Assembly (NCBI RefSeq): GCF_016031625.1
Contig: NZ_JACCHP010000022.1
Coordinates: forward strand, 36,820-100,819
Direction: 5' to 3'
From: Bradyrhizobium agreste
Lineage (GTDB): Bacteria > Pseudomonadota > Alphaproteobacteria > Rhizobiales > Xanthobacteraceae
Length of the DNA stretch: 64,000 bases
Under the pieces are notes generated by a model. That model was not told the origin of the DNA. It saw only the letters and a program-made list of their open reading frames with translations, and did no database searches. The position numbers were made by a program, and so were the translations under genes. The first letter of the stretch is position 1; each line of letters starts with the position of its first letter. Below are positions 1-8,200 of the stretch, one piece after another.

Positions 1-611
1 AGAGCGGGTTGAGGAAAAGCCGGCTGTTCGGCGAATAGGGGCTGCAATCGGCCGGGTGATCGTCGAACAGGACATGCAGCGGATTGAGCCCGACGCCGTC
101 GGCCCCGAGCTGCTTGGCGAGCCGGACGAGGCCGGCGAGATCGGTGAAATCGCCAATGCCCCAATTGCGGTCGGAGCGGACGCTGTAGAGCTGCACGGCG
201 AGCAGCCAGCCGCGGTCGAAATCGCCGCCGAAGCAGCGCTCGGGCGCCACGATCATCGGCACGTCTTCGCTCGCACCTCCGGCATCGGTGAGCGTCAGGC
301 GGTGATACCCGAGCGCCAGGCCCGCGGGCCAGGCGATCACGGGCTCTCGCGTGTCGCCTGCCGCGATCACATTGCCATTGCCGACGATTTTCCACTGCAG
401 GGGCGGCGCGCCAACCGACGCCAATTCCGTGCGCGGGTGTCCGAGCGCCCGCACCACGACCGGCCCGTTGACGAAGCGATAGACCCGCTTCTCCGGCAGG
501 GCGTCGAGGATGGACTTGAGGGCCTCGGGCGCGGTGACCCGCAGCTTGCCGAGGGCATCGATGAATTCGGATTGAACGCCCTTGGTCCGGGCTTGAGCTA
601 AAAGATCCATT
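1..611 (-). CDS. malQ: 4-alpha-glucanotransferase (amylomaltase), 5' part only
   Basis: The reverse strand reads from ATG at 611 to the window edge without a stop, giving about 203 residues beginning MDLLAQARTKGVQ. After an N-terminal beta domain comes LYSVRSDRNWGIGDF, then GLNPLH and SPYSPNSRLFLNPL, which are the start of the GH77 barrel in MalQ. The family disproportionates malto-oligosaccharides by moving alpha-1,4-glucan segments in the cytoplasm. The catalytic residues lie beyond the edge, so activity cannot be judged. It is divergent from the glucan/trehalose operon, consistent with a shared role in malto-oligosaccharide turnover. Confidence 0.9.
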
Positions 612-814
612 CGGCACGCAGCTTGCAGGCCATTGTTTGGCCAAGGGCATCGATATTAACGAGATCGCGGAAGAGGTTAGTCAGGGGTAACTCGCAAACT
701 GCGCTTGCCGTTCCCGAGGGAACCAATGACACACAAGCGGCTTTCTATCATGGTACCAAGCGTGGGTTCCCGACAAGGGAAACGGGCTCCTGCTTTCTTG
801 TCAATGGCATCACC

Positions 815-2761
815 GTGAACAAGACAATTCAAACTGTCGAAAGTGCCGCGGCCGGCAGCGCTTTCCTGATCGAGGACGTTTATCCCGCGATCGACGGAGG
901 CCGTTTCGCCGTGAAGCGGATCGCGGGCGAGCCGGTCGAGGTCTGGGCCGATATCTACCGCGATGGCGAGGCCGTGATATCAGCTGCGCTGGTCTGGCGA
1001 GGAGAGCAGGAGCGCGAATGGCGGAGCGAGCCGATGACCCATCACGGCAATGACCGCTGGTCCGGCGCGTTCACGCCCCCCGAGCCCGGCCAATATGTCT
1101 ACGCGATCGAAGCCTGGACCGACGAGTTTGCCACCTGGTCGCACGCCGTCGCGCGAAAGCGGCGCACCGGGGCCGATGTCAGCCTCGATGCGATCGAGGG
1201 CGCCGGCCTTTTGACCAAGGCGCATGGCGCGCGGCAGGACGCCGCAGCGATCATCATCAGGCAGTGCGAGGACTATTTGAGGAACGGCGACATCACCTCG
1301 CTGCTCGCAACCGAGCTCGGCGAAGCCATGGCCGAGAGCCAGTCGCGGCCGGACCTGACGAGTTCGCCATTCTTCCCGCTGATCGCGGACCGCGACAAGG
1401 CCCGCTTCAGCACCTGGTATCAGATGATGCCGCGCAGCCAGGGCGCATGGCCGGGCCGGCATGGCACGCTGCGCGACTGCATCGCGCGCGTGCCCGACAT
1501 CGCCTCGATGGGCTTTGACGTGCTCTACTTCACGCCGATCCACCCGATCGGAAAGACCAGCCGCAAGGGCCGCAACAACGCGCCCGTGGCCCGTGAAGGC
1601 GATCCCGGCTCGCCCTATGCGATCGGCGCGGCCGAGGGAGGCCACGATGCGCTGCATCCGGAGCTCGGCACGATCGAGGACTTCCGCGCATTGGTTGCCA
1701 CCTGTCTCGAATACGGGCTCGAGCTTGCGCTGGACTTCGCGGTGCAGTGCTCGCCGGATCATCCCTGGCTGACGCAGCATCCGGAATGGTTCAAATGGCG
1801 GCCCGACCGTTCGGTGCGGACGGCGGACGGCCCCTATTCCGACATCGTCATCCCCGATTTCAATTCGGTCGATCGCGTCGGGCTGTGGAACGCGTTTCGC
1901 GATGCCATGCTGTTCTGGATCGACAAGGGCGTGACCATCTTCGCGATCGACAATCACGACACCGCGCCGCTCGCGTTCTGGGAGTGGCTGATCCGCGACA
2001 TCCGCCGCCGCCATCCCGACGTGATCCTGTTCTCCAAGACCTATGCACGGCCAAAGCTGATGAAGGGCCTCGCGAAGCTCGGCTTTTCGCAGTCCTTCAC
2101 GTACTTTCCCTGGCGCACGGAAAAGTGGGAGCTGGAGCAATATCTCGGCGAGCTGACGCGCCATCCCGAACGCGATTTCTACCGTCCGAACATGTTCGTC
2201 AACACGCCTGACCTGTTGCCCTATCACCTGCAGAGCGGAGAGGCCTGGGCCTTCAAGTCGCGGATCGCGCTGGCGGCGACGCTGTCAGGCAATTACGGCA
2301 TCTACAGCGGATTCGAGCTGCTGGAGCATGGCGCCATTCCCGGCCGCGAAGAATATCTGGATTCCGAGAAGTACCAGATCCGGCAGCGCGACTGGGACAG
2401 CCCGGGCAACATCAAACCCTACATCGGCGCGCTCAACCGCATCCGCAACGAGAACGCGGCACTGCGGCAGACCGCGAACTTGCGCTTTCTCGCCGTGGAG
2501 GACGGCGAGACGATCGCCTTCGCCAAGGAGGCGGCCGATCCCGCCAACACAGTCGTCGTCGTGATCGCGCTCTCGCGCCAGGTCCGTGAATGCTGGCTGC
2601 CGCTCGGCGATCTCACCGTTGACGCCGGCGGACGGCGTCACCATGTGACGACACTCGAAAACCTCCTCACCGGAGAACAATCCCGCATCGAATGGGGCGG
2701 CATCAAGTTGCGTATCGATCCCGACCGCGATCCGGCACTTCTGTTCCGCTGCCTGGCGTAG
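815..2761 (+). CDS. glgE: GlgE-like maltosyltransferase homologue with lost catalytic residues
   Basis: About 648 residues if the GTG at 815 (MNKTIQTVE) is used. An in-frame ATG at 623 would add 64 residues that do not look like the family; no clear ribosome site decides. The N-terminal beta domain and GH13 barrel match GlgE, with HPIGKTSRKGRNN, EGGHDALHPELGT and QCSPDHPWL. GlgE normally transfers maltose from maltose-1-phosphate to alpha-glucan. The nucleophile Asp is present (D379 in FAIDN) and so is the third acid (D466 in NTPDLLP). The usual FRVDN arginine is Ala377, and the general acid of LAEAFTRP is Lys408 (FSKTYARP). The lysine/tyrosine-rich phosphate loop is replaced by a short DGPYSD. 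The frame is intact and the gene leads the operon, so it is probably translated but not an ordinary GlgE. Confidence 0.82.
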   Translation: MNKTIQTVESAAAGSAFLIEDVYPAIDGGRFAVKRIAGEPVEVWADIYRDGEAVISAALVWRGEQEREWRSEPMTHHGNDRWSGAFTPPEPGQYVYAIEAWTDEFATWSHAVARKRRTGADVSLDAIEGAGLLTKAHGARQDAAAIIIRQCEDYLRNGDITSLLATELGEAMAESQSRPDLTSSPFFPLIADRDKARFSTWYQMMPRSQGAWPGRHGTLRDCIARVPDIASMGFDVLYFTPIHPIGKTSRKGRNNAPVAREGDPGSPYAIGAAEGGHDALHPELGTIEDFRALVATCLEYGLELALDFAVQCSPDHPWLTQHPEWFKWRPDRSVRTADGPYSDIVIPDFNSVDRVGLWNAFRDAMLFWIDKGVTIFAIDNHDTAPLAFWEWLIRDIRRRHPDVILFSKTYARPKLMKGLAKLGFSQSFTYFPWRTEKWELEQYLGELTRHPERDFYRPNMFVNTPDLLPYHLQSGEAWAFKSRIALAATLSGNYGIYSGFELLEHGAIPGREEYLDSEKYQIRQRDWDSPGNIKPYIGALNRIRNENAALRQTANLRFLAVEDGETIAFAKEAADPANTVVVVIALSRQVRECWLPLGDLTVDAGGRRHHVTTLENLLTGEQSRIEWGGIKLRIDPDRDPALLFRCLA

Positions 2762-2772
2762 GGGTTCACGCC

Positions 2773-5700
2773 ATGAATGTTCTGTCTTCCGTCGACACCA
2801 AGAAGGCTGACGCTGCCGAGGTCGTGGATGAGCTCTGGTACAAGGACGCCATCATCTACCAGCTCCACGTCAAAGCCTTCGCCGACAGCAACAATGACGG
2901 CATCGGCGACTTCGCCGGACTGACCGAGCGCCTGCCTTACCTCCAGGAGCTCGGCGTCACCGCGCTGTGGCTGCTGCCGTTCTACCCTTCGCCCGGCCGT
3001 GACGACGGCTACGACATCGCCGATTACGGCTCGGTCAATCCCGATTTCGGGACGATGAAGGATTTCAAGCGCTTCATCCAGGAAGCGCAGAAGCGGGGCC
3101 TGCGCGTCATCACCGAGCTCGTCGTCAACCACACCTCCGACCAGCACAAATGGTTCAAGCGCGCGCGCCGCAGCCATCCGGGCTCGAGCGCGCGCAACTG
3201 GTATGTCTGGAGCGACACCGACCAGAAATACCAGGGCACCCGCATCATCTTCACCGACACGGAGAAGTCGAACTGGACCTGGGACCCGGAGGCCGGCGCG
3301 TTCTACTGGCACCGCTTCTTCTCGCACCAGCCGGACCTGAATTTCGACAATCCGCGTGTGGTCAGCGCCATCATCCAGGTGATGAAGCGCTGGCTCGATG
3401 CCGGTGTCGACGGCTTCCGGCTCGATGCCATTCCCTATCTGTGCGAGCGCGAGGGCACCTCGAACGAAAACCTGCCCGAGACCCACGCGATCATCAAGCG
3501 CCTGCGCCAGGAGCTGGATGCGTATTCCAAGGGCAAGCTGCTGCTGGCCGAGGCCAATCAATGGCCGGAGGACGTGCAGGAATATTTCGGCCGTGGCGAC
3601 GAGTGCCACATGGCTTACCATTTCCCCTTGATGCCGCGCATCTACATGGCGATCGCCCAGGAAGACCGCTTCCCGATCACCGACATCCTGCGCCAAACGC
3701 CGGACATCCCGGCGAGCTGCCAATGGGCGCTGTTCCTGCGCAATCACGACGAACTGACGCTGGAGATGGTCACCGACGTCGAGCGCGACTATCTCTGGAC
3801 CACCTACGCCAACGATCCCCGCGCGCGCATCAATGTCGGCATCCGCCGCCGCCTTGCGCCGCTGATGGACAACGATCGGCGCAAGATCGAGCTGATGAAC
3901 TCGCTGCTGCTGTCCTTCCCCGGCACGCCGATCATCTATTACGGCGACGAGATCGGGATGGGCGACAACATCTATCTCGGCGACCGCAACGGCGTCCGCA
4001 CGCCGATGCAATGGAGCCCGGACCGCAACGGCGGCTTCTCGCGCTGCGACCCGGCCCGCCTCTATGCGCCGCTGATCATGGATCCCGTCTACGGCTATGA
4101 ATCCGTCAACGTCGAGGCGCAGTCGCGCAGCCTGTCCTCGCTGCTCAGCGCCACCAAGCGGCTGATCTCGGTGCGCAAATCGACGCTTGCCTTCGGCCGC
4201 GGCAGCATGACCTTCATCCGCCCGGCCAATCGCGCCGTGCTCGCCTATGTCCGGCAATATCGCGACGAGGTGATCCTCTGCGTCGCCAATCTCTCGCGCG
4301 CCGCACAGGCCACCGAGCTCGACCTGTCGGCGTGGAAAGACCGCATCCCGCAGGAGATGCTCGGCCGCACGCGCTTTCCCGCGATCGGCGAATTGCCCTA
4401 CATGATCACGCTGGGGCCCTATGGCTTCTACTGGTTCCAGCTTCTGGAGCGCGACAAGTCCGAGCCGGTGGTGCCGCGCGCGGTGCCGGAATTCGAGACG
4501 CTGGTCGTGCCGGTGAACTCGAACTGGGTCTCGCTCGCGCGCGAGCGCGGCGTGTTCGAGCGCGACGTGCTGCCGGGCTTCCTGTCGCGGACGCGCTGGT
4601 ATCCCGAGCACAATCCCAAGCAGATCAAGACCGTGCTGACCTCGGCGGTGCCGTTCTGCGACATCGGCGACAACAGGCCCTGGATCGCATTCTTCGAGAC
4701 CAGGCAGGACGACGCCACGACACGTTACGTGATGCCGCTGCAGATCGAATGGGTGCGCTTCGACCGCGAGCGCTTCAACCCCAAGGCGCTGGCCGCCGTG
4801 CGCCAGGGCGCGCGCGAAGGCACGTTGCTGGACGTTGCGACCGACCAGATCTTCATCGGCCTGTTCCTGCGCAACCTGTCGCAGAACCTGGTGGTGGAAG
4901 AGAACAATCTGCGGCTGGAGTTCAAGGCGACCAGCCGGTTCGCCGACTACACCATCAAGGAGCCCGAGCGCATCCGCGCCATCGAGCAGTCGAACAGCAC
5001 CGCACTGGTCGACAATCAGTACGTCGCCAAGATCTATCGCCGGCTCGAGAGCGGCATCAGTCCCGAGATCGAGATCGGCCACTATCTCACGGAGGTCGCG
5101 CGCTTTTCCAACACGCCGGCGCTGCTCGGCAGCGTCGAGGTCGTCGACGGCAACCAGCGCAGCGCGCTCGGCGTGCTCCACGCCTATGTCGAGAACCAGG
5201 GCGACGGCTGGACCGTGACGACGGGGTATCTCGATCGCTACGTCGATGAGCAGCGCCTGGCGCCAGCCGACGAGATGCCGCGCGAAACCCAGGAGCAGGC
5301 GCCGTATCTGCATTTCATCGCGCAGATCGGCCGGCGCCTCGCCGAGCTGCACGTCGCGCTCGCCGCGGCAACGCCCGACGACCTCGCCCCCGTGCCGATC
5401 GACGCCGCCCAGATCAGGATCTGGCTCTCCGACTTCAAGATGCGTGCCGAGCGGGTTCTCGAGCGGCTGGCCGACAGCCGCGACGGGCTGCGGGAGGCGG
5501 ACCGGCCGCTGATCGACCGGCTGGTCGCGGCACGCGGCAGCCTGTTCGGCGGCCTGAATGCGCTCTTGCCATCCGACATCGGCGGGTTGAACATCCGTCA
5601 TCATGGCGACTTCCGGCTCGGGCAAACTCTGATCGTGAAGGACGATATCTTCATCATCGACTTCGACGGCGATCCGCGCGTGCCGCTGGCCAACAAGCGC

Positions 5701-6066
5701 CGCAGGGCGCCAGCCGCGCGCGACGTCGCCGGCCTGATCCATTCGATCGACCTTTCCGTCAACGCGGCGCTGAGCCGCGCGCTCACGGGCGCTTCCGACG
5801 AGCAGGACCGGCTCGCGGCCGCCCTCGACGAATGGCGCGAGCGCGCCACCGCGACCTTCCTGTCCGCCTACCGCGAAGCCATGACCGACCGAAGGCTGTG
5901 GCCGGACGATCGGTCCTGCGCGGAAGGCCTGTTGAGATTTTTCCTGCTGGATCGAGCGTTCCACGACGTAGAGTACGAGCTGTCCCACCGGCCTGAGGGG
6001 CTGCATGCGCCGCTGACCGGACTGCTTCGCATTCTGTCAAGTGCCGAGAGCGAAGCCCATGCGTAA
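2773..6066 (+). CDS. treS: Trehalose synthase-maltokinase fusion (TreS-Mak)
   Basis: A 1,097-residue protein from ATG 2773, 11 bases after the GlgE-like gene. Residues 1 to about 545 are TreS (GH13), which interconverts maltose and trehalose. Its triad is intact: Asp in DGFRLDAIPYL, Glu in LLLAEANQWPE, Asp in FLRNHDELTLEM. From about residue 600 there is a maltokinase domain (RTRWYPEHN, then HHGDFRLGQ and IIDFDGDP, then ARDVAGLIHS), which makes maltose-1-phosphate from ATP and maltose. The catalytic Asp, the Gln and the metal-binding Asp are kept, though the usual HGDxHLGQ has Arg for His and DFEGEP reads DFDGDP. Such fusions are known in proteobacteria and normally feed GlgE. It overlaps glgB by 8 bases. 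Confidence 0.95.
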   Translation: MNVLSSVDTKKADAAEVVDELWYKDAIIYQLHVKAFADSNNDGIGDFAGLTERLPYLQELGVTALWLLPFYPSPGRDDGYDIADYGSVNPDFGTMKDFKRFIQEAQKRGLRVITELVVNHTSDQHKWFKRARRSHPGSSARNWYVWSDTDQKYQGTRIIFTDTEKSNWTWDPEAGAFYWHRFFSHQPDLNFDNPRVVSAIIQVMKRWLDAGVDGFRLDAIPYLCEREGTSNENLPETHAIIKRLRQELDAYSKGKLLLAEANQWPEDVQEYFGRGDECHMAYHFPLMPRIYMAIAQEDRFPITDILRQTPDIPASCQWALFLRNHDELTLEMVTDVERDYLWTTYANDPRARINVGIRRRLAPLMDNDRRKIELMNSLLLSFPGTPIIYYGDEIGMGDNIYLGDRNGVRTPMQWSPDRNGGFSRCDPARLYAPLIMDPVYGYESVNVEAQSRSLSSLLSATKRLISVRKSTLAFGRGSMTFIRPANRAVLAYVRQYRDEVILCVANLSRAAQATELDLSAWKDRIPQEMLGRTRFPAIGELPYMITLGPYGFYWFQLLERDKSEPVVPRAVPEFETLVVPVNSNWVSLARERGVFERDVLPGFLSRTRWYPEHNPKQIKTVLTSAVPFCDIGDNRPWIAFFETRQDDATTRYVMPLQIEWVRFDRERFNPKALAAVRQGAREGTLLDVATDQIFIGLFLRNLSQNLVVEENNLRLEFKATSRFADYTIKEPERIRAIEQSNSTALVDNQYVAKIYRRLESGISPEIEIGHYLTEVARFSNTPALLGSVEVVDGNQRSALGVLHAYVENQGDGWTVTTGYLDRYVDEQRLAPADEMPRETQEQAPYLHFIAQIGRRLAELHVALAAATPDDLAPVPIDAAQIRIWLSDFKMRAERVLERLADSRDGLREADRPLIDRLVAARGSLFGGLNALLPSDIGGLNIRHHGDFRLGQTLIVKDDIFIIDFDGDPRVPLANKRRRAPAARDVAGLIHSIDLSVNAALSRALTGASDEQDRLAAALDEWRERATATFLSAYREAMTDRRLWPDDRSCAEGLLRFFLLDRAFHDVEYELSHRPEGLHAPLTGLLRILSSAESEAHA

Positions 6067-8197
6067 ACTGCCTGCCGAAGCCTACGCGATCATCGAAGGC
6101 CGCCACTCCGACCCCTTCCACTATCTCGGGCTGCATCCCGAGGGCGGCAAAAGCGTCGTGCGGGCATTTCTGCCCGAAGCCAGCAATGTCGAGGCGGTCG
6201 GCGACCATGGCGAGGTCGCTGCGCTCGACCGCGTCCACGATGCCGGCCTGTTCATTGGCGCCCTGCCCAACGGCTCGAAGCACTACCAGCTGCGCGCGAA
6301 GTTCGGCAACAATGTCGTCGAGTTCGAGGATGCCTACCGTTTTCCGCCGATCCTGACCGATTTCGACCTCTATTTGCTCGGCGAAGGCACCCATCAGCGC
6401 CTCTACGACAAGCTCGGCGCGCATCCGATGCGGCTCGAGGGCGTCAACGGCATCGGCTTCGTGGTGCTGGCGCCGAATGCGCGGCGCGTCTCCGTGGTCG
6501 GCGACTTCAACTTCTGGGACGGCCGGCGCCATCCGATGCGGGTGCGCGGCAACGGCTATTGGGAATTGTTCATCCCGCATGCGAAGGCCGGCGATCACTA
6601 CAAGTTCGAAATCGCCGGACCACACGGTCATCTGCTGCCGCTGAAATCCGATCCGCTGGCATTTGCCAGCGAGCTGCGGCCGAAGACGGCTTCGATCGTG
6701 TTCGACGAGGCGCGTCTGCCGCGGCCGCGCCCGGCGCCCGAAGGCATCAACGCATTGTCGGCGCCGATGTCGATCTACGAGGTCCATCTCGGCTCGTGGC
6801 GGCGCAAGGGCCACAATGAATGGCTGACCTATCGCGAGCTGGCCGAGCAGCTGCCGGCCTATGCCCGCGACATGGGCTTCACCCATCTCGAATTCCTGCC
6901 CGTGAGCGAGCATCCCTTCGACGGCTCCTGGGGCTATCAGCCGACCGGCCTCTATGCGCCGACCAGCCGCTTCGGCAGCCCTGAGGATTTTGCCGCCCTG
7001 ATCGATGCCTGCCACCGCGAAGGCATCGGCGTGCTGCTCGACTGGGTGCCGGGTCACTTCCCCGACGATCCGCACGGGCTCGGCCATTTCGACGGCACCG
7101 CGCTCTACGAGCACGCCAATCCGCTCCAGGGCCGCCACCTCGACTGGGGCACGCTGATCTACAATTACGGCCGCACCGAAGTGACGAACTTCCTGGTGTC
7201 GAATGCGCTGTTCTGGATGGAGCGTTATGCGATCGACGGCCTGCGCGTCGATGCGGTCGCGTCCATGCTCTATCTCGACTACAGCCGGCCGCCCGGTGCC
7301 TGGATCCCGAACCAATATGGCGGCCGCGAGAACATCGAGGCGATCAACTTCCTGCGCCGCTTCAACACGGAAGTGTTCGCCCGTTTCCCGCAGGCGACCA
7401 CAGCGGCCGAGGAGTCCACCGCCTGGCCCCAGGTATCGCGCCCGGTCGAGTTCGGCGGTCTCGGCTTCGGCTACAAGTGGAACATGGGCTGGATGCACGA
7501 CACGCTGAGCTACATCAGCAAGGATCCGATCTACCGCAAGCACCACCACGGCGAGATCCTGTTCGGCCTGCACTACGCGTTCTCGGAGAACTTCATCCTG
7601 CCGCTGTCGCATGACGAGGTCGTGCACGGCAAGCGCTCGATCCTCGGCCGCATGCCTGGCGACGAGTGGCAGCGCTTCGCGAATTTGCGCGCCTATTACA
7701 GCTTCATGTTCGGCCATCCCGGCAAGAAGCTGTTGTTCATGGGCGCCGAGATCGCGCAGAGCCGCGAATGGAATCACGACCAGTCGCTCGACTGGCACCT
7801 GCTCGAATACAAGGTCCATTCCGGGGTCCAGGCCTTGATCCGCGACCTCAACCGGCTCTATCGCGCGGTGCCGGCGCTGCACCAGATGGATTGCGAGCAG
7901 GCCGGCTTCGAATGGCTGATCACGGATGATGCCAACCGCAACGTATTCGCCTGGATGCGCAAGGGATTCGACGAGAACGCGCGGTGTGTCGTCATCGTCA
8001 ACTTCTCGCCGAACGTCTACCAGAACTATCGCGTTCGTGTGCCCTTCGGCGGCAAGTGGAAGGAAGTGCTCAACTCCGATTCCGCCCATTACGGCGGCAG
8101 CAATGTCGGCAACATCGGCGAAGTCCAGGCCGAGCGCGGCGAGCTCCGCCTCACCATTCCGCCGCTCGCGGCGATCTTCCTCGTTCCGGAAAGCTGA
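6059..8197 (+). CDS. glgB: 1,4-alpha-glucan branching enzyme
   Basis: A 712-residue GlgB from ATG 6059, which overlaps the treS stop and implies translational coupling. It introduces alpha-1,6 branches into glycogen by cutting and moving alpha-1,4 chains. Two N-terminal carbohydrate-binding-48-type domains (DPFHYLGLHPEG; VSVVGDFNFWDGRRHPM) precede the GH13 barrel. The catalytic residues are visible: Asp in DGLRVDAVASML, Glu in TAAEESTAWP, Asp in LPLSHDEVVHGK. The length is normal for proteobacterial GlgB. Within the operon it would branch linear glucan made by GlgE or GlgA and provide substrate for GlgX and TreY. Confidence 0.97.
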   Translation: MRKLPAEAYAIIEGRHSDPFHYLGLHPEGGKSVVRAFLPEASNVEAVGDHGEVAALDRVHDAGLFIGALPNGSKHYQLRAKFGNNVVEFEDAYRFPPILTDFDLYLLGEGTHQRLYDKLGAHPMRLEGVNGIGFVVLAPNARRVSVVGDFNFWDGRRHPMRVRGNGYWELFIPHAKAGDHYKFEIAGPHGHLLPLKSDPLAFASELRPKTASIVFDEARLPRPRPAPEGINALSAPMSIYEVHLGSWRRKGHNEWLTYRELAEQLPAYARDMGFTHLEFLPVSEHPFDGSWGYQPTGLYAPTSRFGSPEDFAALIDACHREGIGVLLDWVPGHFPDDPHGLGHFDGTALYEHANPLQGRHLDWGTLIYNYGRTEVTNFLVSNALFWMERYAIDGLRVDAVASMLYLDYSRPPGAWIPNQYGGRENIEAINFLRRFNTEVFARFPQATTAAEESTAWPQVSRPVEFGGLGFGYKWNMGWMHDTLSYISKDPIYRKHHHGEILFGLHYAFSENFILPLSHDEVVHGKRSILGRMPGDEWQRFANLRAYYSFMFGHPGKKLLFMGAEIAQSREWNHDQSLDWHLLEYKVHSGVQALIRDLNRLYRAVPALHQMDCEQAGFEWLITDDANRNVFAWMRKGFDENARCVVIVNFSPNVYQNYRVRVPFGGKWKEVLNSDSAHYGGSNVGNIGEVQAERGELRLTIPPLAAIFLVPES

Positions 8198-8200
8198 TCG

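Noticed and set aside
2638..6006. An open minus-strand frame of over 1,100 codons opposite treS
   Set aside because: Its protein is Val/Ala/Arg/Asp-rich without motifs and mirrors the high-GC codon pattern of treS-mak, whose own protein is clearly recognised.
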